In this document: positions 48,280-61,568 of the stretch, one piece after another | Position numbering within the stretch: the stretch's first letter is position 1 | How the letters are laid out: each line of letters begins with the position of its first letter | Source of the DNA: Polytrichum commune | Taxonomy: Eukaryota > Streptophyta > Polytrichopsida > Polytrichales > Polytrichaceae | Assembly: GCA_950295325.1 (NCBI GenBank) | Contig: OX485805.1 | Location: forward strand, 46,028,758-46,092,757 | Direction of reading: 5' to 3' | Length of the DNA stretch: 64,000 nt | The notes under the pieces: generated by a model | Database searches by the model: none | What the model was told of the DNA's origin: nothing | Seen by the model: the letters and a program-made list of their open reading frames with translations, nothing else | Made by a program: the position numbers and the translations under genes

Positions 48280-48668
48280 TTACTTAGATACTTGTCTACG
48301 CAGAGGCAAAGGATACTTGCTACTTGGTTACTTGACGAAGAGGAAAAATATACTTTGACACTTGTATACATGGAAGCAAAAGGTACATGATTACTTGGTT
48401 ACTTATAAAAGATTTACTTGGATAACTTGGATATTTGGCTACTTAGCTACTTGGAAGAAAAATTAACTAGCTACTTAACTTGGGAGAAGAAGAACTTGTT
48501 GCTTGGGTACTTAACTTGGTAGAGAATTGACTAGCTACTTGGAGAAGAAAAGATAACTTGTCACTTGGAGACTTGATACTTGAAAGTTGAAACTTGATAC
48601 CTACATGGACACTTGCAACTTGATATCTACATGGATACTTGAAACTTGATACCTACGTGGATACTCGG
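48280..48668. repeat. TACTTGG-rich array with a 26-bp tandem core
   Basis: The words TACTTGG and GATACTTG recur throughout. At the 3' end three 26-bp units built on AACTTGATACCTACATGG start at 48,591, 48,617 and 48,643. Confidence 0.65.
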
Positions 48669-49666
48669 AATTAAGTTACCAATTAATTACTTAACTCACG
48701 TAACATTAAGTAGCAATGCTAGCAGGGTACCCTTGATTACCCACAATATTACCTCAACAAAAAGGCAAAAGCTTGCAAAGCTAGAGTGAATAAACATGCA
48801 ATTAACCAAATATAGTAACTTCAAAAAGGTGTCGAAAAGGTTTCCAATGTGGGGTTTCGGAAGACTTTTCAAGAAAGTATAACTACCTTATTGACCCTAC
48901 CAACTTTTTATGTTGTTTTATAACTATTTAGATGTGTTCAGATTCTAATTTGGCCTAGATTAGAACCTTTACCACCACTTAGCATTAGTTTTGTCCTAGA
49001 GCCGGCATAATTAATTCTTAGTAATGAAAATAACTACCCGTATAGATCTAAAATAACCTAAGCAAAATTCAATGGGAACTCCACCTTGCTCTCGAAAGAA
49101 CATCAAACTGGTGTGCACCAGTTTAATGCTCTTTTGAGAAGGTCATTCTAGGGTGGTTATGTAATGGCATGCTACAACAACAAAAGACACTTAGTCTACT
49201 ACAACTACTTGGCTCTACAATGACAAAGAAGGTTACTTAAAGCTTCTTCGTTACTCGGTTCCTATCACAAGAGGATTGAAGTAACACTTTACCATAAAAT
49301 GGAACTCCGATACAAATTGTGAGGGGTTTAAGCCGTCAAGTAAAAAAAGACTTCTATCACTACAAGGAATTCTCGAAGAAAAGAGAAGAAACAACTACAA
49401 CACATGAAGAGTTGCAACACTATGACACACGAGGAGAAATTATCATGATCTAGCTCAATATCAGGGAGTAACACTTGAGCTTAAAAGACAACTACAACAC
49501 ATAAAGAGTCCAACACTCGAGGAAACTTCTATACAATCAAGTTCAATGATTAGGAGCAACATTTAGTTTGGACGAGACTACTTAAAGAAAGAACATTGAA
49601 AGAGACATCCATCGCAACGAGGAGCCTCTTGAAATAGATTAAGAAGACTTTCAACAAGGCTATGAG

Positions 49667-49999
49667 TGTTGAAGGTGGACATTACATTGCTTGTCATCAA
49701 TAGAAATGTAGTACTAGAAGGAATTGTAGAAAGTAGAGCATTTGATTGCTCGTAGTCAATAGAAATCTAATAGAAGAGGCATGAAAAACAACAAGGTTAG
49801 AATAAGGCCAAGAGGGATAAGAGTTATACCATATTATTTGTATGAACCAAGGAAAAGAAGAAAAAAGTTTTTAAAAAAAAAACAACAACAACAAAGCAAG
49901 GAGAGCATGAGACCATCTCACTCCAAGCATTGTTCATATGTCTTTGTGTATGTGTTCTTGCTTGTGCATTCTCATCTCTAAATTTATTGATTTCTAACG
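49667..49999 (+). repeat. 5' LTR of the copia element (end approximate)
   Basis: Begins with two imperfect 55-bp direct units (49,667 and about 49,726), each with an ATTGCTYGTNRTCAATAGAAA-type phrase in its middle. The end is placed before GGTTATGGGCCCA, which I read as the primer-binding region by position and by recollection of other copia elements. LTR length would then be about 330 bases. Confidence 0.45.
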
Positions 50000-50169
50000 G
50001 TTATGGGCCCACGCATGCAAGGGAAATACCTAGAGATTTGATTGTTTTGAGGTTGCGGAGTGGATGTTGAGGGGTTGGCGTTTTGGAGCTTCGGAGCGTT
50101 GGAGGGGTCCAAGGGCACATTTGGTTATTGTAAGTATTCCTTTGTCTTTTGTTTTTGCTTGAATATATG

Positions 50170-51500
50170 TTTAATGCAAGAGCATGTGACTTAAGTGGCT
50201 TGAGTGTTGAGAAGTTTATTTGAGATGTTTAGACTTTAAAACCATATGACTTGAGCGCTTTGAGTGTTTAAGGGTTTAAGTGAGAGCATTGAAGGTGTTT
50301 AGACTATGAAGAGCATCAAACTTGAGTGGCTTGAGTGCTGAGAAGCTTATTTTAGAGCTTTGAAGGTGTTTAGACTCCATGAGCACATGACTAAAGAGGC
50401 TTGAGTGTTGAAAAGTTTATTTGAGACGTTGGAAGTATTTAGACTTCAGAAAGATATGACTTAAGTATTTTGAGCGTTTAAGGACTTATGTGAGAGCATT
50501 GAAGGTATTTAGACTTGAAAGCTTCTAACTTGAAAGGCTTGAATGTTGAGGAATTTATTTGAGAGGTTTGGAAGTTTTTAAGACCTCAAAAGTATATGAT
50601 CTGATTATTTTGAGTGGTTTAAGGCTTATTTGCAAGGCTTAAGTGTTGTCGGTTTATTTGAAACCATTCAAGGTGTTTAAATTTGAAGAAATTGTTATTT
50701 AAATGCCTTGAGTGTGGAAAACCTATGTGAGTGCATTGAATGTAATTTGAGGTCAAGAGCATCTTACTTGAGTGATTGGAAAATACAGAGGACACCGTTG
50801 ATAGAAAGTGCATTTATTTTAGTGAAGCGAGGTCTAATTTAAGTGATTAAAAATTCTTAACACACATTTGAGAGCAAGTGAATTCATTTGAGGTGAAGAA
50901 CATGTAACTTGAGAAATTTGATATTTCTAGGGCATATTTTAGAGCAAGAGCATTTGTTTTTAGTGGAAAAAAAAATGATCTGAGTGATTTGAAAGTCCAA
51001 AAGCCCATTTGACACCACAAGAACAATTATGAGTTGAAGTGAACTTTATTTGAGCGGATTGGAATGTAGCACAAAGTTTGAAGGCAAGATGGCATTGGAG
51101 ATTGAAAGGGTGTTATTCGAATGCATTGAGTTGCAAGAATACATTTAGAGAGCAAGGGGATGTATTTGAATCTAACTTAAGTGTTTGAGGCTTCTTTGAG
51201 GGCATTGAACGTATTTAGAGCTTGAAATAAATTGACTTGGGTCATTTGAGTGTTGAAACGCTTACTTGAAAGATAGGCTAGTCATTTGAGTTCAAGACCA
51301 TACTTGAATGTTTTGAGGGATTTAAGTGTTGAAAAGAACAAGTGAGGAGTAAGCTAGATATTTGAGCTCAAGAAGAACATATTTGAGTATTTTGGATGAT
51401 TTGAGCATTTGAAACCACATTTGAGGGATAAGGCTAATTATGTGAGGTCAAGAGGAGTATAATCAAGTGTTTTGAAATTTTCAAATACTTTCCGAAAGAG
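50170..51500 (+). repeat. Minisatellite in the copia leader (~85-90 bp units)
   Basis: About 15 diverged units built on GACTTGAGTGGCTTGAGTG, then GAGAAGTTTATTTGAGA, then GAAGGTGTTTAGACT. It fills almost all the space between the LTR and gag. Units near 50,200-50,620 are the best preserved and later units decay. Confidence 0.65.
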
Positions 51501-51599
51501 GGACGATTCATTTAAGAGCATTAGGGCTTGATTTGCAAATTTTGAGTGTACAAACTCATTCTTTAAGCGGAAATTGGCATATCTTGAGAGTGAAGGAAT

Positions 51600-52020
51600 T
51601 AGAATCATGAACAAGTTTCCTAAAGAGAAATTTAGTCTTTAGAAATTCAAAATGAAGATGGTTTGTGTTATATTGACCTTTGGGATATTATAAACAGATC
51701 CGAGTAGACTTCACCTTCGAATGTGGATCCCAAAGTGTTGAAGGAGTACCAAAGACGCATCAACAAGGTCGTGTCCATCATCGGCCTAAATTTGGCAAAC
51801 AACCAACTTGCACATATCAAGAGTTGCAAAGGATCCATGGAGGTATGAAATACCCTTTGGAACATTCATGAGACGAAGAGTTTGTCCGACATCTTCTTCG
51901 TTTGCCTCAAGTTCTTCACATGCAAGATGCAAGAGGGCGACGACTTGTTGGACCACGCCAAGAAGGTCAAAGCGTTTATGGATTAGCTCACGTGTTTGAA
52001 GGTACCCATGCAGGAGGAAG
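51600..52020 (+). pseudogene. gag: Copia gag, first part
   Basis: Plus-strand translation gives an FSL-stop-KFKMKM phrase, where copia gag usually has W at the stop. LKEYQRRINKVVSIIGLNLA follows, and then NTLWNIHETKSLSDI, LKFFTCKMQEGDDLLDHAKK and LTCLKVPMQEE. This is the UBN2-type gag of Ty1/copia elements. Several TAG and TGA codons replace W or Q positions and there is at least one frame change. The frame stops at base 52,020 and is continued in the same protein context at 62,329. Confidence 0.75.
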
Positions 52021-54013
52021 TGTGAGCCCAAAACGCATCCATATGTTTAAATTACTGACTATTGAAGGCGATTCCAAGGAAAAGATACAATTTAAGGCAC
52101 CTTGAAAATGCTAAGGGGATAAGAGGAATCAAAGTTAAAATAAGTTAAGGTTAGTCAAGTTAAAAAATTAAGGTGAAAGGAAAAAAATGAAAAAAATAAA
52201 TCAAGTGGTAGCTCATTTTTTTCTTTGGGCGGCCCCAAAGATGTCGGGCAGCGTGGGAGAAAAGAAAAAAAAAAGGAGGGGTCTCAGAAATCTAGTGAGA
52301 ATAGGCTCATTATGAATGCGTAAAGAGAGAGACTCATGATAGGAGGGAGAAAGGTTGCCGTAATGTAGAATTTTACTTGCCATAGCATGTTTGTGCAACT
52401 TAGTTGTGGATTTAGTAGCAGTTTTGTGTGTGTGAGAGCCTAAAACGGTGTTCATATGTGGTTTTAATTTGAAACTATTAGAAATATAGGTTTTCGATTT
52501 ACATTCAAATATGCAAAAGATAAAAATGTTGAGCTTTTGAGTTTAAGTCTAGAATTATGGGTGGATGCTTAATTGGACATTGCGTAGGGTTGAGATTAGG
52601 TGAATCAAATTAGTGATTGCTTAAGGATTTGATTGGGCTTAGTGTTGGAGGGTTGAATTGATTCATGAGAAGTTAGGCCTTAGGCACGTAAGTATGCCGG
52701 CAGATGGGCTTAATTGATTGCATTAGGATTGAGTGGTGACGGTTTTGGGATAGGGCCACTGGGTCCCTATGAAAATGCAGGCTTAGCACCAGCAGGTCCT
52801 CGGAATTCAGCGAAGGGGAAAACACACACAGAGGGCGCAACACAACAGCCTTCAGAGGTGGCTACTGTTTGTGAATACTGGAGATAGAATGCGGCGAAGA
52901 GCTGCCCTTAAAGGGAGGATGGCATTAACTAGAGCCGAGAGGGGAAAATGGGGAATTTCTCGAGTTGCTTGCAACCAACATTGATTCGGGAGCAACACGT
53001 TGCCTAGTAAAATCTCTGGTGATTGGGCGACTTTGAACTTCTTTGAATTACTGAATTTGAGCTTGAAAAGGTCATGCCAGGGAAGGGATTGAAGGGTGGC
53101 TCGGAATGAGCATGGGCATTGCTGGGTTGCATCTAGAGGCAGTGACCACACCGCATTGGTCACGGAACACAACTCAAGTGGATTGGAAGGTAATGCAAGG
53201 AGGAAAGGAGGCAGGTGGGTCTCACCAGTGGGTGTAGAACCCCGACTTTGGCTTCTGCGAAAGTAATCGCAGGTTGAGTAAGTATGCACCAGAGGCAGGG
53301 ATTCAGCAGGGCGTAGGCTCCGGTGTCCCAGTGGCGGACATTGGATTTACAGTTCTATGGGCTAGCTGGGGAAGCTGATGCTGCAACTCAAAACCAGGGT
53401 ACCCTGGTGGACTCTGATAAGGGCTGGTCCGAGGAAGGGTTAGGTGGCGGGAGTCAAAGGCCAGAGAGAGTGTCTGTTGGCAAGGAGGTTAGGCAAGGCT
53501 TGAACCAAGAAATACTCGGCAGTCGACCCTGGATTCCAACAGAGGAGGTTGAGGAAGGATTGAGCAACCAGCAGGCAGTGGAGAAAGGACTGGGCCAGCA
53601 GACGGCAATAGGGCCTGGTTTACCAAGTTAGATTGTGGTGACAGACCCGGTTATATGGGCTTGGATGACTTAGTATTTAGAAGGAGTAGGCATTGCTCAC
53701 CACAAGGGTGAGTAGTGGTTCCCATTTCATTTAGCGATAGGCTAGTGATTAGTATAGGGTGAATTAGGAGGATTGTTGGTTTTGGGTGTGTGTGTGGAAT
53801 CCATTAGGGCACTTGGGTTGATCATGACCATAGGGTGCAAGAGTGTTTCTTAACACTTGTAACCTAGTGTAATGGAATAAAAAGCATGTGTTGGAAATTA
53901 TGTTGTGGAGGAATCGAGTGCCTAACTAAGGACAAGGGAAGCGAGCAAGTACATGTGAGCCATAGACTCTCACCCGGACTACGACGCTTAAGGGTGGGGG
54001 TTTGTGGCTGACA
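52021..54013 (+). repeat. 5' LTR of the nested element
   Basis: TGTGAGCCC start and TGGCTGACA end. Near the 3' end it has AATAAA (53,875), then GGACTACGACGCTTAAGGG and TGGGGGTTTGTGG. Solo copies are about 1.5 kb, so this 2.0-kb LTR may carry its own insertion. The immediate flanks differ, so it is not a solo LTR. Confidence 0.6.
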
Positions 54014-55470
54014 GTGTGGAGTCAGTATACAAAGGAAGTGAGCTTACAAAGTGGATTGAGGCAGAGAAAGTGTAGTAGAGATGCAAGGAGAGGAGAGGAG
54101 AGTAGGGGAAAAACCGCCTGGGTGTGGAGAGATTGTTGTGTCAGTGGGGTTCATAATTAAGGGTAGGGTAGATCTCAACAACTTGTGAGCGGTGGGTGAG
54201 TGACAAAATGTTGTGAGGATTGAGGTAGAGATTTGGATCCTATAGGTTTTCAGTGTCGGTGAGAAACACGGTGGATGCACCAGTTAGGGGTGGGGGAGCT
54301 AAGTGTGGAACAAAAGGAGAGTATAAGGTTGTGGACCGCGGTCATGGTACAGCGAGTGCGGACTGAGGGGCACGTCCGATCCCTAATACGTTAAAAGATG
54401 GTATAGTTGTGATAGTCACCCAAGGATACAAACACTTTAGTCTTTTGGGGGAAGATTGTTCCGTCATGTAGGAAATTGCACATTCTGCGGGTGGTTCTGC
54501 TTGCCACTGGTGGTGATCGGTGATGAACCGAGGGCACTTCCGACTTTCCTGGGAAGCAAGCGGAAATGGAGTGGGGAACATCCTAGTGGTTCCTGCGAGT
54601 TCCATCGGTCTGAGCCGTAAGAGCTAGTTTGTTGTACTAGGTGGCCATGAATCTTCGGAATTCTAACAACACAAGTGGTGAGAAGGAGCTAGACAAGTTC
54701 AGTTAGGATGCAGAGAGAGGAAGATGGTGGGCAAAGTTTTAGAAATGTAGTGGTCCCATTGTCATGTGGTGAGAACGGCCTGGGTTTCGGGGTTTTTGAG
54801 GTGGTGAATGGCAAGATGGAGAGAGCATGGTGGCAAGCAAACCTAGAGAGAGTTGCTTCCACCATCCACGACACCCTAGGAAAGCAATATGTTGTAGTTG
54901 GGAGTGGGGAAGGGAGTGAATTTTGCGTCGGGACCGATAGGAAGTTGTTCATGGGTGCACAATCAATCTATGTGCATGGTGGCAAGAGAGGAGAGAGCAC
55001 TTCCTCCCTGTCGTAATGGTAGTAATTGATTGATTTGATTAGTGCAACTAAATCCTGCATGGTTGGATTCCTATGTGGAAATGAGTATGGGTCGGAGCTA
55101 GAAAGAGGGTATGTTGGTGTGATCTACCTTTGTAGGCAACACAAGGGATTGCCCAAAATGGTGGGCAATCAATTATATGCATCTAGGAGTGACGGTGCTC
55201 ATTGTCAACAATCAAGACATTAGTGCATGGCACTCTCATACACATGCTATGGCGAATGTGTGGCACACCAAACATGAGCACTAGGTCATAGCCACGGCGT
55301 GGACATTAAAAAAATTGCCTTGTTGTAAGCACCGGAGAACCTCCCTAGGTGGTGCATAGTTCTCATGAGGGCTGTAAACACTGGGCTAAAAATTTGAACC
55401 GGCACTACAGCATATTTCATAACAAGTGGACCAATCTGTTCAAATTTGAAGGGTTTCATTTTGTGCCGTG
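54014..55470 (+). other. Internal region of the nested LTR element
   Basis: Relatively G-rich and without recognised gag or pol motifs. The best open frame is 102 codons at 54,708-55,016 (contains EVVNGKMERAWWQANLERVA), opposed by an 87-codon minus frame. I cannot assign it. Confidence 0.4.
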
Positions 55471-56978
55471 TGTGAGCCCAATTTTGTGCCCACATGTCAA
55501 CATTATCATAAAAAGATATGAAAACCTTAGGATTTGCAATTGTTGAGTTAGTTTAAAAGTCGTGTTGGATTGAGGGTGGGGTTTTAGATTGGACTTGAGT
55601 TAAGTGTTGGACTTGGGGAATTAAATGAGAAAAAACAAATAAAAAGGCATTAAGTAGCTCAAACTGGGATGGCGCAATACTTGAGCTCAAACGGCTTAGG
55701 TGTTAGTTAATTGTTAGGTGTTGGTTAATTGTTCGTTTTAGGCCTTGTGTGCTATGGTTTAAGGGGGGGGTTCCCTTCAAAACGGACCACATTGGGAGGA
55801 TCAGGAGAATCTAGGGGAATAAGAAGCCAGCGGTGGATGTGTGGAAGAGAGTGAGGGCAGTAGAAGGGCTGCGGAGACAAGGGGACAGAGGTCTTTTCGG
55901 CCGCAGAGAGCCAACATGGAACCGAATGCACCATAGCTAGGTAAGGGAGAGACTGTGTCTGAGGGATGATGGTTGAGTTGCCTTCGGGCATCTCAGTTTT
56001 TCCTTCGGCCATTGCGGCACACTACTTGAACTCAAAGGAGGAGCAGGTGACGAATAGGGGAATTGGGACGAGGGCAGATTCACACCGAACCTGGGGCAAG
56101 CCGGAATTCCAAGAACGAGGAAGGAATGAGAAGCCGCCTCTTCGGTAGCTGAAGAATGCAGCATTTTTGAGTCACTCAAGGGGAGGAGAGCATTCTGGAA
56201 TCGCAGTGATTTGGCAGCCATTCATGTGCAGGTGGCACCAAGGAGGATGGGTGCCAGGATTTGGACTTGAGGGTGCAATTTCGGCCTTTCTCACTTGAGC
56301 TGACTGCCTACTAGCTACCGAAGGCAGTGCGGCAGAAGAGAAGGGGATCTCAGATCCCAGGGCCACTGGCATCTTGACACTGAGGAGCATAGCAGGGAGC
56401 GGGGCATCAGACATCAGTAATGTGGATGCTTTTAGGCTGAGGTTGCTGGAACTGAACCTTGGGTTTCTGCAGAGTTTTGGTATAAGCGACGACAAGCCAA
56501 CAACCAAGGAGGGAAGTTAGAGCGAGGTCTGAACCTCTCGAAGGGCACACGGCTCTGACATTGTTAGCCAAGGCCGAAGGCTGGACACAAGTCATGGGCG
56601 AAGGCAGTTGGGCTCAACGACCGAGCTAGGGGGCTGGAATGAGGAACTACTACTTGGGTAAAATCATATTAGGCTTGGGTTGGAAGCATGATACGTGTGT
56701 TAGTTCATTTTAGGGGAATGTTGGGAATTAGGTGCACTAGGGTGGAGTGGTGAGTTTAAGATTTTTGGGGTTAGGGTAGGATGACCACTTGTGAGTACAA
56801 AAGCATTTCTTAATGCTTGTAACTGTGTTTTCCTTGGAGTAAAACATTGTGTGTGACACTAAAATTATGGACATAGTGGTGATTCATGTCAAGGGTCAAG
56901 TGTGACCAATCTTGTGGATGTTAGTCATGACCCCTCACTCGAACTACGACGCATGAGGGTGGGGTTTTGTGTCTGACA
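55471..56978 (+). repeat. Solo LTR, plus orientation, with perfect TSD
   Basis: Starts TGTGAGCCCAATTTTG and ends GTGTCTGACA (1,508 bp). CCGTG lies directly outside both ends (55,466-55,470 and 56,979-56,983). It shares the CGAACTACGACGCATGAGGG and TGGGGTTTTGTG 3' block with the LTR at 52,021. No internal region or second LTR accompanies it, the product of LTR-LTR recombination. Confidence 0.85.
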
Positions 56979-56983
56979 CCGTG

Positions 56984-57761
56984 GTTTTTTTTTCATTATT
57001 TTTCTTCTTTTTGTTTTCCTGTGCTATTTGTTGTGTCTGTGGTTCACTTGTTGTAGTGGCCAACAACGACCAAGGAGTTCAAATCGATGCTTGGTCATTT
57101 AATGATGAGGGGTGAGGAGGTGTGACAATGTCGAACCCAATGTGGAACTCATGGAAGCAGGGAACGGACTTGACCATGAGTGGGAATCTGCAGCACAAAA
57201 GTTGCTCCAGCAAAGACACCCGAAAGCAAAAGATTGTTATGCAGCAGCTGGCAGCGCTCTAGAGGTGCCAGGAAATTGGGGATCCCGGTCGGAGGACGAA
57301 GGCTACCATTTATGAGAATGCACTCTCAGCGTGTCCTGCATATTATGCATTGCAAGGTGCAGAGGGCGATATGTCAGGGCAAGTAGTCGCATAGAAATTC
57401 AAAGGAGGGCAAGCACAGCTGAGCTCCCACTGGAGGAGCAATTCACGTGCTTTCGGCTCTAATGGCAAAATGACATCCCCAAAATTTGGTTATGGCGTGG
57501 AGGAGGATTCATGCGGGAACAAGCGAAACACGATAGAGTTGCGAGGAGAGGATTGGCTGCGCGTTGAGGTGGGGATATTTGGTGAAGCAAGTTCAACATC
57601 CAAAATGTTGACATCCATCCAATCAAGATAGCATGCACCCCAATTGTTTTCACTCATGTTGATTGTTTTGAGTTTGTTGTTGTTGGTTTCTGATTTCTAA
57701 TGTACTGTGCTTACTGCCAAGATTTCCCCTGCGAAACGTCGCTGGGAAGCTAGTTTGCAGG
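56984..57761 (+). other. Internal region of the nested element, continued
   Basis: Begins with a T run after the solo LTR. Short frames only, none recognised. Confidence 0.35.
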
Positions 57762-59280
57762 TGTGAGGCCAAATCCACCACCCTTAAGCGTCCTAGTCCA
57801 GGTGATGACTTTGAGAATCACATTCATCTATTACAACATTGAACCATGTGCAAGGTGATTTTCATGTCCACATGAACATGTATTGTTTCACTCATTTTAC
57901 TTTATTAATGTTGGCCTCTTGGCTTGTGCTAGAGTTGGCTTTCTCAAGAGTCCAACCCGCGGCTTTAGCCGCACATGCCCTTACGGACATTCCCCTCACT
58001 CTTTTGAGCTTCGCCTCATTTTTCTTGCCATTGCAAGAGTCCTTCACATTCTCCATTAATAATGCAATTAAGTTATTTTGAACGATAGGTGCAAGTGTTG
58101 AAAAACACTTTACTCTATAGTCAATGTTACATTCAACCATATGAGGTTCCACACACCATGCCTATCCTATTAAGCTTAAAACTTGTCTAAGAACTATTTT
58201 AGTCTACTATTGTCTAACATCCTATTGGGTGGTTAGTGGTTCCTTCTACACAACATTAATATTAACTTGCTAAACCACAACTAATCTCAACCAGCCGCAG
58301 CTGCTACCCGGCAGCTGATCTCATAGGTCGCAGCTGGGTCCAGCAGTAATCCCTCCAGTCGTAGATGGCTCCAGCAGCTAATCTAACCAGTTCAGCTGGG
58401 TTCAGCAGTAATCCCTCCAGTCGTAGATGGCTCCAGCAGCTAATCTAACAGTTCAGCTGGGTTCAGCAGTTGACCCCCAATCGTAGATGGCTCCAGCAGC
58501 TAATCTAACCAGTTCTAGTAATTATGAAGTAACTCCAGCCACTAGCTATCCTTAATACAACTCCCCTAATCCTAATCAAAGATTTGTTTTAAATCCTCTT
58601 TTTTTGTTGTCTTTCCTTCTTTCTTTCTTTTCTTTTCCTTTCCTTGCTCCTAATTCATGAACTAATCTAACACACTACTTCCACTAACTACTACCTAATC
58701 ACTACTTGCAATCTTAGCTCTAAGAGCTCACTCACGTGGGAGGTATTGGGAGAGAGAGCTTAACTACTTAAATTCACTACAAACTAATGTCCCACACATG
58801 TGGCTCAAGCCCTTGAGAGCTTGCTCCCTTGAGAGCGCTTGATGGAGAGAGAGGGAAAATGAGAGAAAAACACCTTAAGTAGCAAAGAGGGAGAGAGGGG
58901 GAGAGGGAGAGAGAGGTGAGGATAGGGTGAGAGGATTAGCACCTCCAATCACCATCCTTTAACCCTCTCCTCCAAAGTAGGGACTAATCCCCATCCACCA
59001 AGCTTCCTTCTTCCTAAACTAACAAAGTGGATCCAAAAGTGGGCATTTAACCCGCGGAGCTCACCTTGCCTCACCTTACCCCCTACTCACATAATCAAGG
59101 CATCCTCTTATTGAAATCCAACCTTGAAATAACTACACAACACATTCTAATGCCTAAACTTAAATCCACACCACACTTCACTCTTTTTATGTTTTGTGAA
59201 TAATCATAACACATCAAAGTCAAACTAAAATTGGTTTCGAAGAGTTAATCACCACATGTGGGCACCATTTTGGGCTCACA
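57762..59280 (-). repeat. Solo LTR, minus orientation, with perfect TSD
   Basis: On the minus strand it starts TGTGAGCCCAAAATGG and ends GGCCTCACA (1,519 bp). GCAGG lies directly outside both ends (57,757-57,761 and 59,281-59,285). Its 3' block GGACTAGGACGCTTAAGGG matches the other LTRs. It contains a 61-62-bp tandem array at 58,331-58,515. Confidence 0.85.
58331..58515. repeat. 61-62-bp tandem repeat inside the solo LTR
   Basis: Three units start CAGCTGGGTYCAGCAG at 58,331, 58,393 and 58,454, each with CGTAGATGGCTCCAGCAGC. A degenerate partial unit precedes them. Confidence 0.8.
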
Positions 59281-59285
59281 GCAGG

Positions 59286-61560
59286 GGTGGGAGGAGACTT
59301 GTGGATTTGCCATAGCTAACTAGTGGTGGCTACAGACTACTATATGTTTGGCCGTGTCCCTTTAGCTGCGGGCAAGTGAGGTTGTCCTATTGCCGCATTT
59401 GGGCGAACAACAAGTAGCAGGACAGAGTTGTTGTGAGGAGAGAAGAAGGGTGCAGCCACTGCCTTTGGTATCAGCAGCAGGAGCTAGGCAATGTGCACTG
59501 GCCAACATATTGATTGCAAGCAGGGCAACAATTCAGTGGTGTGCGAACATTGAATGGCGTGAATTTAAGGCTACACTCTGAGAGGTAATGGGAGGAAGGC
59601 CACTGAGGGGAACTTCAAAGCTGCAAAGCATGTTCAATCTCGAGGGGGTACTCGGGGTTTCAAGTACACTATGAGATTTGGCGTTTAGAGTGGTAGGATG
59701 TTTTGGAGGGGCCTTGGTAATTAGGACACGGAATACTACGCTAGTTAGGGGTTGTAGATAGGTTTTTAGATTGGGTTCCAATTAAGAAAACCACACAGGG
59801 AAGACCAAATGAGTGTCAGGTGTTAAATCTAGGGATCACCATTAAGTTAATTGATAGATCACAAGGGAATTATAATGAATTTAGGACAACAAACACAGGG
59901 AAAAAGACTTCTAAAGTGAATTTTAGGTATGATTTAATTAAGGTTAAGGGTCACTCACAGCAGTACTTGCAATTGCTCAGTCACTCCCTTACAACCCACT
60001 CTCATTAGTAACATCACTCTTATAAGGTGTTTTGCAATTCAGGGAGTCACAGCTCAGCCATAGACATTTGGGTACGCCATAGTCTTAGAAACCCAAGGCC
60101 AAAACTCCTTGAGGTGACCATAGTCTCTTCAAATAAGTAACCAAGGACCATAGGCCATACCATAGGTTAGGAAACATCACAATCACACATGACTCTCCTA
60201 CGTCTAAGCAATTAAATTAATTGATTTAAATCAACATCACAAGGTTAAATTACTATTTAGTCATTTTAGACTTATCAAAATCAAATGGAATTTTAACAAA
60301 TTAGAATTAATTGTTATAACTTGCAAAATTCTAGTTACAAGTGACGGGAACCTAGTGAACAAGTCTAAGCGAACCGAACCGAACCAGGACCGAGAGCGTC
60401 TAAATCGCAGGACCGTAGTCTACACGGCACAGCCATAGTCTGAGTAACCATCCATAGTCTTAAGAACCAGTCACCACTTCCAAGTAACGAGTCTATAGGC
60501 AAGTCCATAGTCTTAGTAACAGTAGCCAGTAGCCAGTAAGCATCTTCTCCTCGAAGACTTACTTGGCACCTTTCCCTTATATGCTGGCTCTTGGCAGGCT
60601 CACCAAACGATATGGGATATGTGGCCATCACCTTCCCTACGTAGATCGCGCCCACCTCTCCGCAACTCCGCGGCTCGCGCACACATTGCTCCTCATTTAT
60701 CTTCTTTCTCCATCTCTCACCACCGTATTCAGTTTCCCTTGATCTCTTATGGGGATGACAGGTTTCACGTGAGGGTGAGAAAAGATTCAGATGTACCAGA
60801 AATCCATCTCGGTGAAACTTGAACAGTATGAAGCTCAATTCAATCGAGGCAATAGATTCGATCACTTCTCCTTGTTCCCTCCAGGGACTATCGATGGAGA
60901 TCAAAATTAAGTTTAGAAAGCTATCTTCGCAACTCTCTGCCCAATATCAAGGGAACTCACTGAGATTACCACTTACTCGGTAAACAGGATGAGAGGAATA
61001 ATCTCCACCTTTCACAGAGAGTAGAATTACCGAAATCCTCTCCGGTATTCCCTCTTCAAAGAAGAACACTCGCTCATACAGGTACAATTATGATTTTCTG
61101 GTTCATTTTGAATTTCACTTATTGATGGTACCTGAACAAAACATAAACTCATCCGTGACATAATTTCACATTCAATACATCAAATATCATCAAGAACCAA
61201 CACAGGAGGTTTGACACACTTCAACTGCTTCACGCGGTCTTAATTCCAGTGCAAGTTTACACCATTCAAGACATATTTCTCGGATTTAAACTTTATTGTC
61301 TCACGACAGATTAACTTCCCACATAGAACTTCCAGTTCAATCTCGGGTTTCACACCCCTTCTCAGAAGGTTATCTCACTCTGATCGGGAAAATTACACAT
61401 GGAAGAGCTTATCCCTTTCACAAGATTAATGTGTCACAGATAGAAAACAATTACCCTCTTCACAAGAGTAAAGATATATCGCAATCCTTCCTGGACCCTT
61501 CTCGGACCCAATTACATTTGTATTAAACTTAATTTACTCACTAGGGACATCACTTTCAAA
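59286..61560. other. Nested-element interior with CCATAGTCTTA-rich tract
   Basis: CCATAGTCTTAG-like words recur at least five times between 60,060 and 60,510, often followed by TAACCA. A 179-codon minus frame (60,365-60,904) crosses this tract and is probably fortuitous. Confidence 0.35.
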
Positions 61561-61568
61561 GATTTGAC

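Noticed and set aside
51786-52031. Minus-strand ORFs over 51.7-52.0 kb as genes
   Set aside because: They are antisense shadows of the copia gag fragment.
52852-53289. 145-codon minus-strand ORF as a gene
   Set aside because: Lies inside an LTR of the nested element, antisense to it, with no motif.
60365-60904. 179-codon minus-strand ORF as a gene
   Set aside because: It crosses the CCATAGTCTTAG-rich tract, and its C-terminal half is simply that repeat translated.
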